From positions 481,742 to 545,741 of the forward strand of contig NGBS01000872.1 of NCBI GenBank assembly GCA_002245135.1: a stretch of DNA of 64,000 nucleotides, written 5' to 3'. This document shows, piece after piece, positions 36,558 to 48,205 of the stretch. Both the position numbers and the translations under genes were made by a program. The number at the start of each line of letters is the position of its first letter. The stretch's first letter is position 1. Below the pieces are notes generated by a model. It made no database searches. It worked only from the letters and a program-made list of their open reading frames with translations, and was not told the DNA's origin. The stretch comes from Proteromonas lacertae. Taxonomy: Eukaryota; Sar; Bigyra; Opalinata; Proteromonadidae.

Positions 36558-37686
36558 TTATTTATTTATTTCTATGTTGAGACTTTTCATAAACTCTTCA
36601 TAATCTCTTTCTTCTTGTTCATCATTTTCTCCATTATCTTCTTCTTCTTCTTCCATTCCTTCTTTGTTCTTTTCATTTTCTCTATCATCATCATCATCAT
36701 CTTTTTCTTCCATACCATTACCACTTTTTCCTTCAGCTTTTTTAGCTCTTTGTTCTTCCAATTCTTTTTTTCTTTTATCCAAATCAACTTTATAAGTACT
36801 TAAATAAACTTTTCTAGATTCATCAATACATTGAAATAATTCATTAATACCTTCACCTGTTTGTGCAGATACACCAACACTTTGTAAACTATAAATAATA
36901 ATAATAATAATTGAATATACTTATGATAAAATTCATCTAACGCTAAACTCATTGATCTTGTTAAATCTTCAGAATATCCATGATCTTTCTCTTTACTTAA
37001 TGATTCTTGGAAAGCTTCAAAATCAGACATCCATTTAACTGCAAAATCGTGAGACATTACATCCACTTTATTAAATACCACGATTAATGGCAATCTTGTC
37101 TTGTATAATATACTACAAGCATATAACATATTTGACATAAATGTAGCTGGTCTAGCAGTACGTGGAGTATCTATTACATATAATATACAGGAGGGCAATG
37201 TATTAGCTAAAGCTTCTGTGATAATTGCACCTGATGCACTCCAAGTAAACACTTCTATTTGTCCTGGTGTGTCTAAAAATATGTATTTAAGATCGGATGA
37301 ACGTTTTTCAACTATGTCCATCACTTGATCAAAACGGGTAGCATATAGATTTAATGAAGTGATAATGCTACCATTTGGACCTAATTTGTAAGTAAATATT
37401 ATTAAAGAATTTTATCACATAATTAAACGAAAAGGATATTCTTTCATTACTTTCTTATAATCAACTGTATCACGAATATCAATATTTGTTGGGTATGAAA
37501 GATTCGTAACAGCCGGATCTAGATTTATTGAATAAGGTACAATATTTTGTTTTACACAAGTTGCCAGAATACGCTATTAATGTTTACTTCTACATTTAAT
37601 ACTTTCATTAAAGTAGTTTTCCCACTTCCTGCCATTCCTAATATAATACAACTAATTGGTGGCTGTTTTTCTGGTGTAGTAGACAT
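36558..37686 (-). CDS. GPN1: GPN-loop GTPase 1, RNA polymerase II assembly/import
   Basis: GPN1 (XAB1/Npa3) helps assemble and import RNA polymerase II. 339 residues. Motifs: GMAGSGKTT (P-loop), LGPNGSI (GPN loop), [18 protein letters not shown] (G3 region), FNKVD (G4), and [23 protein letters not shown] is also diagnostic. Introns: a 29-nt GT-AG, a 48-nt AT-AC intron at 37439-37392, and a 32-nt GT-AG. Only removal of the AT-AC intron gives [12 protein letters not shown], matching human VMKQYGLGPNGG. The C-terminal tail is Glu/Asp/Lys-rich like other GPN1 proteins. Confidence 0.92.
37392..37439 (-). other. probable U12-type AT-AC intron in GPN1
   Basis: On the minus strand it starts ATATCCTTTT and ends ATATTTAC, with TTCTTTAAT 10 nt before the end. 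48 nt. It interrupts the codon before the GPN loop; the frame does not close with any GT-AG choice. Confidence 0.8.
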
Positions 37687-37766
37687 GAAAATAGAAGAAA
37701 TGACTATACAGGCTTGATGCCTTCAAATTTTATTTTTGATTTAGCCTTGTCTCTTTTAGTCAAGCA

Positions 37767-39755
37767 ATGAGTGGTATACTATTATATTATTATTCCTCGT
37801 ATTAGATGTTGAAGAGGGTGAGATATGTGAAACAAAATCTCAAAAACGTCAACATGATGAAGCAGATACAGATAATAATAGCAAATTCATAAAAGTAGTT
37901 TCTCGTATTCCAGTTGTGAATATAGATACATCGTATTATATATATATATTAATCCAATAGAAACGGATTTAATCCACCTTCTCAAGATAATCAAACAAAT
38001 AAAGCCTCAAATGATGAAGATCTATCCCCAATAAGAGATGATGACGAATGGGGGAAAATAACTTCAGATTGGACATCAAAAAAAGATGTTGAGAAAGAAA
38101 ATAGTTCATCTAATAAATCGGCTAATGATTGGGGTAATAATAGCAATACTACTCAGTCTAATAACAGTTGGGGATCTACTACAAATACAACCGGATATAA
38201 CGATAGTTGGGGTAGTAATAAGAAATCAGAAAGTGATAAATGGAAAACAACATCAAAAGATAGTAATACTAGTGCTTCAACTACTTCAAATAGTTGGGGA
38301 AGTGATAATAATAATAGTAAATCAAATGATGATTCATGGGGTAGTTGGGGAGGAGGAAATAATAGAAGTAAAAATACAAATACTTATAATAATAATTCAT
38401 GGGGTGGAAGAAGAGGAAGAGGAGGAAGAAATAATTATAATAATGCTAGTTGGACAAGCAACAGTAATGATAATAATGGAAGTAATAGTACTTGGACAAC
38501 CATTACTAGTAGTGATAATATAAATAATAATAATGGAAGTGGAAGTGGTACTAGTTGGAGAGATGGTAATAGTAGTTGGGGTAGTAGTGGAAATACTAAT
38601 AATCGATTTGCTAGTAATAGAGAATGTTATATTTGTCATCAAGAAGGTCATTTATCAAGAGATTGTCCAAATAGAGGGATTAATAATACAATGAGAGGTG
38701 GAAGAGGCGGTTATAGAGGAAGGGGTGGTTTTAGAAGTGGAAGAGGTGGTGGATCTAATAATAATAATAATAATAATAATAATATAAACAGTGGTAATGT
38801 ATGGGGAAATGACAATAATAATAATAATAATGGATATAGTAATGATAGAGATAATAGAAATAATGAATGTTATAAATGTCATAAACATGGTCATTTACCT
38901 CAAGATTGTCCTAATAAAAATGAATCAAATGATAATAAATGGGATAAAAGTAATGCATGGAGTGATGTAAGAATATCCAATACTTCATTATCTAATAATA
39001 ATAATAGTTATTTATCACCTACATCATTATCATCACCTCCACCTGCTCCGCCTCCTGTTGAAATTAAGCCAAAAGGACCACCAAAAATGACTAAAGATCC
39101 ATGGCAAATTAATTATGGAGTTCCACCTCCACCACCTCCAGAACCGGTAGAAGAAGATCCTTATGGTGGATTTACATTCTTCTGTAGAAAAACAGAGGAT
39201 GAAGATGAAGATGATGTATTTAACAAAACTACAATTCCTATTATTGAAGATGAAAAAAGATTTGAGGAAGAAAGGAAAAAATATTGGAATACACCAATCG
39301 TTAATGATCCTGATAACTTTAGATTATTACCTATTAAGAAAACACAATCTACACTACCAACACATCCTTTCTGGCATGGTAAAATATCAAAGAATAAACA
39401 GTATTTATGTGATGTTTCAAGCTATTCTTTAGTCATAAAAATAGATACTTTACTATTAAACTTTCCATCTTCGTTAGATTTTAGTTTGAAAGTAGCGAAT
39501 ACCGATATTCATATTGATTGGGCTAAACCTTATACTACATTTTATTTGAAATATGCAGTTGGTCCAAAAAAAGCATTTGATAATGTATTAGCTGAAATGA
39601 GAGAAAAGAAGATTTCATTTGTTTCTACATGTAATATTAATAATAAAGATGTAAGAATATTTATATTTTCTCCTGAAGCTGGATCTACAATGTTGAGATT
39701 GCATCATAATATGGATAAAGATACAGTTGTTGGGTATTTAAGATATAGAAGTTGA
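37767..39755 (+). CDS. WG-repeat, CCHC zinc-knuckle and RGG protein; candidate Argonaute-hook protein
   Basis: 642 residues, exons joined at two introns of 32 nt and 28 nt near the start. Between residues ~75 and ~300 there are about ten Trp-Gly motifs in an Asn/Ser-rich background (DEWGK, NDWGN, NSWGS, DSWGS, DSWGSWGGG, NSWGG, SSWGS, NVWGN). Two CCHC knuckles follow the family pattern: CYICHQEGHLSRDC and CYKCHKHGHLPQDC. They flank an RGG stretch (MRGGRGGYRGRGG). A proline-rich linker leads to a folded C-terminal domain (HPFWHGKISKNKQYLCDVSS ... FIFSPEAGS) that resembles a SPOC domain. WG repeats plus zinc knuckles recall the Tetrahymena Piwi partner CnjB. Argonaute binding is inference. Confidence 0.7.
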
Positions 39756-39848
39756 ATTTAATGACTTTTTTTATAATTTTAAATATATTATAATCATTTA
39801 TTTAATTTCAAAACAACATTTTACATTTCAATATTAATGGAATTTATC

Positions 39849-40681
39849 TTAATTATATTTTTTCACAGCTTCTCTTAAAATGGATATAGTTTCTTTACAA
39901 TCCTTTGATTTAAATACAGAACTACCAGCAACAATACAGTTAGCACCTGCCTGTGCAGCAGCATCGACTGTATCTGGAGCTAAACCACCATCTACTTCAA
40001 TATTTAACTTTGGATATTTCTCTCTAAGTATTTTTACTTTTGGCATCATATCAGCCATGAAGCTTTGACCTCCAAATCCTGGTTCTACTGTCATTACTAA
40101 AATCATATCAACTTTATCACAATATGGAAATACTGTATCTACTGCAGTGCCTGGTTTGACAGCAATTCCTACCTTCATTCCTTTAGCTTTGATATGATCA
40201 ATAAGAGAGTTTACATCCTCTATTAATAACAAAAAAGAAAAAAATACTTGCTGCTTCAATATGAAAGCAATATTGACTTGCACCAGCACTTGCAAAATCA
40301 TCAACCCATTTCTCTGGTTCTGATACCATCAAATGACAATCCATAAATGCACTTTATAGAAAAATTAAAATAAATAACTATACTCAGTATGTTTTCTTAA
40401 ACAATTTACAATTGGAGCACCTAATGTAATGTTTGGAACAAAATGTCTAATCATAATTACTAATAATAAGACAAATACCCATCCTAATCAATATAGAATA
40501 AAATCAATACCATAACATCCATATGAAGCCAATCAGCTCCATCTTATAATCATTAAGAATACAAAATAATAATATAAAAATGAAAAGATATGTCAATCAT
40601 TCTTTTTGCTTCTGCTTGAAGGTTTGCGAAGTCGCAACTGAGCATACTTGGTGCAATAAATCTAAATAAATCATCATACAT
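39849..40681 (-). CDS. rpe: ribulose-phosphate 3-epimerase
   Basis: Interconverts ribulose-5-phosphate and xylulose-5-phosphate in the pentose phosphate pathway. 221 residues. Six exons on the minus strand: 40681-40592, 40543-40511, 40483-40479 (5 nt), 40446-40384, 40351-40248 and 40219-39849. The protein reads [42 protein letters not shown], split here by splice sites, then [23 protein letters not shown] and EVDGG, all family signatures. The first intron (40591-40544) is AT-AA and the 40383-40352 intron ends AAG instead of TAG. Length and order of motifs are normal for the enzyme. Confidence 0.93.
40479..40483 (-). other. 5-nt micro-exon (GATGG) in ribulose-phosphate 3-epimerase
   Basis: Flanked by a 27-nt and a 32-nt GTAT...TAG intron. 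It supplies the Asp and two-thirds of the Gly codon of the conserved VMDGHFVPN motif; without it the motif and frame are lost. Confidence 0.85.
40544..40591 (-). other. probable U12-type AT-AA intron in ribulose-phosphate 3-epimerase
   Basis: On the minus strand starts ATATCTTTT and ends GATTATAA, with TTCTTAAT about 9 nt from the end; 48 nt. Phase 0 removal gives RMIDDGADWLH, same length as the family's RMLDSGADYLH. No GT donor exists at this site. Confidence 0.75.
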
Positions 40682-40760
40682 GCGGAATATACGGTTTCAT
40701 GTGATTTTTGATAATTCCAAAAATATATTCGTTTCTTTTTTGTTTTTTAAAAAACGCTTA

Positions 40761-42515
40761 ATGTATTCTGGAAGGTATAAATCACGTTGGTATTATTAAA
40801 ATATAGTCGACCTCCAACTAATCCTGGATATGCATCAAATCCAGGAAGTGTCCCTCAAAGTGCTCATTCTATGAGATCTAACATTCCTGGAACTCCACAA
40901 ACACCACTTATCCCTAATGAACCACCACAACCAATAGTTATTGGTGATACTTTGGAATTAGAACATGTTATTGGCTATACAGGTCATTATCCTCATACAT
41001 TACTCTATCATCCAACAATTCCGAATAATATTGTTTATAGGTATAGAAAGCAGTAATATTTTATTTTCAAAATAGTCTTGGTTCTTTAGTTGTTGTTCAA
41101 AATACTCAAGATAAGCATAAACAATCATTTTTTAGAGGCCATGAAGAAGAAGTTACAGCTATTGATATTTCACCAAGAGGAGACCTTATTGCTTCTGGTC
41201 AATTAGCTACAACCTCACGTCGTGGTTTTGATGCTGCAGTAATAGTATGGAGTATTAAAACAAGCAGTCCAATTTTCGTATTTGATGGACTTAAAGATAT
41301 AGTGACACATGTCTCATTTTCACCAGATGGAGCTTTCTTAAGTGCAACAGGTAGTCCAAATCAAATGATTATATGGGATTTAAGAGTATAAAAATAATTT
41401 ATTTTTAATAATGACATAGACTGGTGAAGTAATTGCTAATACTCGTTCAACATCTCCCTACAGTTGCATGTTATGGGGTCCAATGGATAACAGTGAAAGA
41501 CATCCTAAATACCTATTAATACTATGTTCAGATGTTAATGTCTATTACAATTATATGGTATATGATATTAGGAATAATACTTATGCATTAACAACTGAGA
41601 AATGTCAATTACCCAATGTTGGTTTAGTACGATGTTATACGTGTGGAGTTATCTCACCTGATGGACAATATGTTATATTAGGAACAAACTCTGGTGAGTT
41701 CTGCGTTTATAGTATTGTTACTAAAATATTCCGTATATCTATCCCTGTAAGTCATAATGGTATTATTTCAATCTGTAGAGCGGGAGATATGTTATATTTA
41801 GGAAGTGGTGATGGTATTGTTAAGAGATTCACTGGTACTGATCAGACATGGTATAATGCAGGACAAGTACAATTAAAAGGTGAAATTATGTCTATATCAT
41901 TACATCCTGAATCTACTGATTTAGTTGTTGGTACAAACGTTGGTATTATTTATCATATGAATCCTAATGATTTATCAGTATCTGTATTAGCCGAGAGTCA
42001 TATTAGAGCTGTTACTGCTGTTGATTTTGGTATGAAAAGTGATGTATTTGCAACTGGATCGTTAGATGGAAGTGTAAGAGTCTGGGATTTAGTTGAATAT
42101 CATGATGTAGTGAATATACAGCAAGCATGTGAATGTTTATGTTTATCCTATACAAAGAGTGATTTGTTATGTAGTGGATGGAAAGATCAGTTTATTAGAG
42201 TGCATAGTGCAAGAGATGGCAGAATATTATTCAATATTCCTAATGCACATAGATCACCAATTATTACAATAGCTGCTAATGAAAAGTATTTGTTATTATT
42301 ATTTATATTTATGTAAATAGTATGATTGTAACAGGATCTCAAATGAATGGTAATATTCGTGTATGGAGTACTAATGGTAATCAAAAGATGATAACTGAAT
42401 TTATAGAACCACAAAAGGGAGTTAGTGCAGTTCAAATTGATGTAGATGATGATCAATTAGTTCATATCACTACATTTGATAAATTAATATTGACATTTGA
42501 TTTAATACAAGTATA

Positions 42516-42547
<32 letters not shown>

Positions 42548-42935
42548 GAATAAAAGAACTGTAAGACATATTGTTACTACTAATCCAGGTATAGCATTAG
42601 CTCAATCAAGAGTAGGAGAAAAAGAATTAATTGTAGGATGTAGTGATGGAAATATATTTTATTTTGATAGAGATTATAATGATCCAGTTTTAGCATTTGC
42701 TGATCAAAATAGAGCATGTATTAATTGTATTTCTGTGTCTCATAATGGACAATTTGTTGTAATGGCTTGTTCTGATGAAACAATAAAACTGTATTCTTTA
42801 CAAGGAAAAATATTGGCAATTGGGCATCTTCACACTCAAGGAGTTACTTCAGTGAAATGGAGTCCTGATGATAAACAAATAATTGCAACAAGTAATGACT
42901 GCGGTATATCTATTTGGAATTTTTATGGAATTTAA
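40761..42935 (+). CDS. CFAP52: CFAP52 (WDR16), axonemal doublet microtubule inner protein
   Basis: WD40 protein found inside the axonemal doublet microtubule in motile cilia. 666 residues from six exons: 40761-40774, 40807-41040, 41076-41385, 41420-42285, 42321-42510 and 42549-42935. After a proline-rich N-terminal tail, LELEHVIGYTGHYP begins the tandem propellers, as in human CFAP52 (LELEAVIGFNGH). FFRGHEEEVTAIDIS, GSLDGSVRVWDL, NAHRSPIITIA and the end DCGISIWNFYGI line up with family repeats in order. Presence of this gene implies motile flagella. The start is 79 bp from the divergent epimerase gene. Confidence 0.9.
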
Positions 42936-43063
42936 AAGTTCATTAAAATTACTAATCATTTTATTTCTATTTTTTTATGTTGTTCATTGCAATAATTAAT
43001 ACCCTCTAAAAAAAACACACATATTCTTAAGACAAAAATCAGTCATTGAGAGAATTTTATGTC

Positions 43064-45836
43064 TTAATTATTTTTTCTTTTCTTGTTTGGAGAAAGATTA
43101 TTCTCTTCTATCACGATGCACGTCTGTAACTCTCTTTTTTGAGATTTTATATCCAAATTCTGATCTTTTGAAACAATTACATTACATTTCTCAACACTAT
43201 TGTCATTTGACAATATATTTGTGTTTTCTTTCTCATTTTGCTCGATTTCCATTGTTTCTTTGTCTGCTGTTGTGTTTTCAGAATTATTCATATCACTTGC
43301 AGCATTTAAAATATGAGTGATAAAATCTTCTTCTTTCTCTTTTCCTTTTACACTTTTTACTCCTCCTCCTTCTTCACTTTCATAATTATTTGATTGGTTT
43401 GTGAGTATGGACGTGGATTCTTCTTCTTCAGTTTCTATATCCTCTTTATCTTTTACTACATTATTTATCTCTTTATCTTCTTTTTCTAAGATTGATGAAG
43501 TTGAAATATATGGTTTAGTAATATTATTACCTTTGCCTCTACTTCTACTCCTACTTCTTGTTGTCATACCAACATAATTCTTTTCTCTATTATCATTATT
43601 CTTTCCTTTGTTATTTATATAATTATTAGTTGCTTCATTAGCCAAAGTCAAAATATCATCTTCAATATAATCTGGATCAATAATATTATTATCAACTGAT
43701 TTTCTTCTTCTATTATTAAAGCCATTAACAACATTATGTATATTAGTAGTAGTAGTTGTTGTCGTGTAATTTACAGAAGATGATCCATCTTCATTAGGTG
43801 TTGGTATTGTTGTTGTTGCTTTTGTAATTATTAATGGTGGTTTTTGTAAATTATCATCTGATTCATTGTCATCTTTAGTTCTAGAAGAATCAGCTAAATT
43901 CTGAAGTGTTTCTATTGCTATTTCTTGATCATTCTGTTCCTGTACTTCTCTACGATATCTTTCTTTATCAGCTTCAGCAGCACGATTGTACTTCTCTTTA
44001 TCTTTATCAGATAAATTTCTCCATTTTTCACCAATAATACAACCAATTTCAGAGAATGCTAATTTTGGAAATTTCTTCTGTAATATTTTCCTTTGTTCAG
44101 TAGCGAAGAATACATAATTAGTCTTAAATCTTTTTGGATCAAATGGGCCTTTTCTCCTTCTAGCTACATGTTTTGTTACAATTTTCATTTCATTCTTTTC
44201 ATTACCAATTGCTTCTTCAAATCCTTTGGGTGGTTTTATTCTTGCAACATCTTCAATTCCTTTTTCATGTAATTCTTTAAAATATCTAATTTTATCCTCA
44301 TATGATTTACGTTCATATTCCATTTTTTCTTCTCTACTTATCTTCTGCCACATCTCACCTAATTTCCTATTAATATCATTATTCTTCATTGATTTATTAT
44401 CTTCTAATTCTGACACTATTTTTGATCTGTTATCTCTTGCAAAGATGTTATATGCTGTTAAATAACCTTTTGTCTTTTCAGTACGATGTTGATAAGGTTT
44501 TCTTTTCTATTTATATTAGATATATTTAGTATAAATAAAATATAAAATACTCTTGGTGGTTTTGCTATTTTTGCATCAGAAATATATATCTGTTTCAACC
44601 TAATTTGCTCTTCTAATGGTCCAGCAGCACCTCCTAATATCTATTCAAAATAAAATAATAAGTATCATATATATACAGAAAAGTCCAAATTGTTAAATCC
44701 TTTTGGATTCAATGAAACAGGTCTTTCACTGAAACACTTCAATTCCATATTAAATTCTCTATGAATGGTAGTCCAATAAAAATATGAAGTATTCTCGTCG
44801 ATATAACTCTCATAATGATCAATTAAACCCAAATTATTAATTATTACATAAGAATGAGAAGTTCCATATAGTTCATTATCTATTTTTAATAGATTGACAA
44901 ATGGTTGTTCTATTCTTTTAATTATATCTACTTTTTGAGTTAAATTCTCTATTGGTGGATTCATATCTCCATTGATTGTCTTTCTGGCTACTGCTGTTGT
45001 TGCTTCAGGGATTTTCTCTTTTGCTACATCTTTAGTAGTATCTTCATCTTTCTTATTGATTGTTGGTATTAATGGCACTTGTTGTTGCTGTTCTACTTCT
45101 CCTTCCTTTCTTTCTTCATTTGTAACTGTTGTTATTGTTGATGATGATGATAATGATGATGAAAATGAGGATTGTTGTTGAATAAGTTCATTTTTCCATA
45201 GTATATTTATTAATGTAGATGCTAATTGTGATCTATCTTTGAATGTTGACTCTGATTGTAAATATTGAACTATCCATGGATGTATATATGTTTTAATAAA
45301 CTTAGTTTTTGCTGGACAAGAAGTGAATGAATAAAATCCTGGTGTTAGTAAGAGAATTGAAGCAGTTCCATCAAGTTTCAATTGAAAAAGATGGACCTCT
45401 TGACCATCTGATACTACTAACTGGAAAGATCCATAATCACTCACCTTTATTGATGTTAAACCTATATATTTGCATAATTAAGTGAATTATACTTTTAACA
45501 AAGTCACTCGAACTCATTTTACCTCTTATAAAAGATGTTAATAAGCTCTTTTTAGAATAAGGTTGAGAATGTTCTGATCCTGGAATTTCCTCATAATTAT
45601 TAATTGACATAATAAAACGGCCATCTGGTCCAACAGCAACAGAACTGTCTTGAATATCATCCTCATTACAAAGAATTTTCTAGATTATATAGCTTGTTAC
45701 ATTATACTGTCTGGAATGGAGGAACTTGGTATAATCTAGTAAAGTTACGTGGATATTTTATGTAGCTTTCTGAGTTATGAGCTAATATAAGTCTATCTTT
45801 GGGAGTTTTCTGAAAATACAGAAGAGCTAAACTCAT
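43064..45836 (-). CDS. two-HMG-box protein with unknown N-terminal region
   Basis: 877 residues, five exons on the minus strand (introns of 28, 31, 36 and 44 nt), frame closes. The N-terminal ~380 residues (MSLALLYFQKTPKDRLILAH, VAVGPDGRFIMSINNYEE) are not recognised; they look like beta strands with polyQ and Ser-rich insertions. Two HMG boxes follow: YLTAYNIFARDNRSKI through DINRKLGEMWQKISREEKMEY, and KTNYVFFATEQRKILQKKFP through IIGEKWRNLSDKDKEKY. Each has the box's aromatic and Lys/Trp pattern, so DNA bending and a chromatin role are likely. The tail is low-complexity and ends in a nuclear-localisation-like SPNKKRKNN. Confidence 0.7.
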
Positions 45837-46045
45837 TTCAATGTACAGATAAGTTGTAGCTTTGAACTATTTACCAATAATTTATTGATGGTCGACTATT
45901 AAACTGTCAGATCTATGAAGCTAAATAAATGCTTTATCATACCAAAAAAGTGAATTACAAAACCTTCGTCCTTAAATACTTAGAAATAATGGGTATGAAA
46001 AATGTTTTGGATGACCATTTCTTCTTTTTTTTATTTTCTTTTGTG

Positions 46046-46532
46046 ATGAGTTTAGAAGACTTCAAAGTACATATTTATCGTAATTTCTAGTATTACAAAG
46101 TTGAAATCAACCCCAAACTATCATCTATTCCTTATATCCCCATGACAAAAAGTGAACCAAAACGAATTACTGAAGATGTATTACTTCAGTTACTTAAAGT
46201 ATATATAAAAATGTAACTCTATTCTAGATGAAAGATGAAACAGTGAATTACATGAACAGAAACCACTTAATTATGAGATATATATATAGAAGGTTTTTAT
46301 TAATAATTTCATTTCAACTAGCCTTGAACATACTAATTTAAAATATATAAATGTTATATATCCTGCTTATAAAAAACAGTCATTAATACAAAAATTTATC
46401 AATTGCTTGAAATGTATATACTACGGCAAACCTTCATATGTTATGTGTGGATATTGTGCATTCCAAAATAACACAAATTACGAATTCTGTTGCAAATGCG
46501 GTGCAAGAATTCAGAATCTCTCTCACCATTAA
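46046..46532 (+). CDS. small zinc-ribbon protein, paralogue 1 (unknown)
   Basis: 134 residues, four exons; introns of 24, 29 and 29 nt. Contains INPKLSSIPYIPMTKSEPKR, then ITEDVLLQLLK, and a C-terminal zinc ribbon CGYC...CCKCGARI. The adjacent gene 46687-47341 shares the pattern NPKL..PYIP...EP.RI..DV...LL and a C-terminal CxxC pair, so these are tandem paralogues. The extra cysteine pair (CLKC) upstream suggests more than one metal site. Role unknown. Confidence 0.65.
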
Positions 46533-46686
46533 TACTTTTTAAAATATTTGATTTTTGCATATTTTTGTTATTTAATTCTATGTAAAAACTTCAAAAAACA
46601 AAATTGCAAATCAGAATCAAACTTTATAAAACATTTTTTGGAAAGAAGTTTTGGTACACCCACTTTTTTATTTTTTAATTCTATTT

Positions 46687-47341
46687 ATGACAGCAGCTAT
46701 TTTTCAAGTATTTTACCTTTTATTTTTATTTATTTAGGGATGTACTATCTCTTTAAACCCTAAATTAGAACGACAATTCACAATGCCTTACATTCCTATT
46801 GAGCCTGAGAGAATTAGCCCTGATGTACAGACTGATTTACTTCTCGTATATAATTTAATATATAACAAAATAGATTCAACAAAAAACTCAACAAATATCA
46901 GATAGAAACGATGGACAGATGATGGAGATTTATAAAATTTTGTGTATTGACTCTAATAAATCTAGAAAAGTACCTATTCCACCACCAAAACCACATTATC
47001 CTCCACAACAACAACAACAACAAAATATAAGACAAACTCAAGGTTATTACTATCCACCTCCTCCACCTAATGCTTCAAAACCAGAACCTAAATCATCACA
47101 AGTTCCTTCTCGTTCTTCTGTTCAACCAAAACAATTAATAACTGGAATTATTTCTAGTGCATACAATTTTGGAAGAGGCATTGTTGATGGTGCAATTCAT
47201 GGATCATCAAATACAAATCCACGTCAACAACAACAACAACAACAAATACCTCCACAAGCACAACATAAATATTGTTCTAAATGTAAAACTCCAAACCCAA
47301 ATACAGCAACAATGTGTTGTTACTGTGGGAGAAGAATATAA
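46687..47341 (+). CDS. zinc-ribbon protein with polyQ/polyP, paralogue 2 (unknown)
   Basis: 198 residues, three exons: 46687-46707, 46738-46845 and 46874-47341. Begins MTAAIFQGCTISLNPKLERQ, then PYIPIEPERISPDVQTDLLL, the block shared with the upstream paralogue. The middle is proline- and glutamine-rich (PPPPPNASKPEP, QQQQQQ). A helical GIISSAYNFGRGIVDGAIHG segment precedes the zinc ribbon YCSKCKTPNPNTATMCCYCG at the end. Low-complexity insertion, not the fold, explains the extra length over the neighbour. Role unknown. Confidence 0.65.
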
Positions 47342-47401
47342 GTTTATTCTTTTCAAATAAAAAAAATAATACATTTTAATATAATATTTTGTTATTTCTA
47401 T

Positions 47402-48110
47402 TTAATGTCTTTTTGATTTCTTTCTACTATTTGATCTAGAACGAGAACGAGAACGAGACGGAGATGAAGAATAGGAAGAAGAATAAGAAGATGAATAAGA
47501 TGTAGAAACAGATCTGGATCTTCTTCTCTTTCTTCTATCATCTCTTCTCCTGGGACTAGAACTATGATGACGAGATCCTCTCTCTTTTAAATACTCTTCT
47601 CTAGTCTTTCTTTTATTCTTTGCTATTTCTACACCTATTTGTCTATCCTTTATGTAGATTCCGTTTAATTCTTTCATTGCAATTTGAACATCTTCCTTGT
47701 CTACGAATTCTACAAACCCAAAACCACGAGATTTTCTATTCGCAATAAATAAACTGATTAATTATAATACTTAGTTTTGTAATCTCTTGGTATATACGCA
47801 TCTTTTACTGGACCATATTTTGAACATAAATCCTTCAATCCATCTTTTCTAAGAGATTATTATCATATAAATACGTATATTGATAAGGAAGACTTTTAAT
47901 AATTATAGTACATGAATCATCATTAGTTCTATTCCAAATATAAACTATTAAACATAATTAATACTCAATTTTTGGAGGACTAGGTGATTTTGAACTAGGT
48001 GTATCATTTTTGTGATTTTTTTGACTTGGACTTTTACTTCTGGATCTACTTCTACTTGAACTTCTACTTTTTGCTTTTTCTTTTTCAGATGATGATATTT
48101 TCTCACTCAT
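47402..48110 (-). CDS. SR-type splicing factor with one RRM
   Basis: 203 residues, four exons on the minus strand (introns of 36, 26 and 35 nt). N-terminal Ser/Arg/Lys-rich stretch, then one RRM: TIIIKSLP (RNP2), KSRGFGFVEF (RNP1), AMKELNGIYIKDRQIGVEIA. C-terminal RS domain (RRRSRSVSTSYSS, SRSRSRSRSN). RS domains on both sides of one RRM recall TRA2-type proteins. Expected to act in exon recognition, which fits a genome with hundreds of tiny introns. Confidence 0.8.
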
Positions 48111-48205
48111 TTTAATTTGTTTTGAAAAAGTATTCGTTTTATTTACATATTACATGTCATAGTAAGTTATATTTTTTTTTTTGAAACTGCTCAATTAATA
48201 AAGCA

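Noticed and set aside
38086-38894. Overlapping frames on both strands across the WG-repeat region.
   Set aside because: They are isoleucine/threonine-rich shadows of the Asn/Ser-coding AAT/AGT repeats.
42515-42547. (ATT)n run as a regulatory or CRISPR-like repeat.
   Set aside because: It is a microsatellite inside a normal CFAP52 intron.
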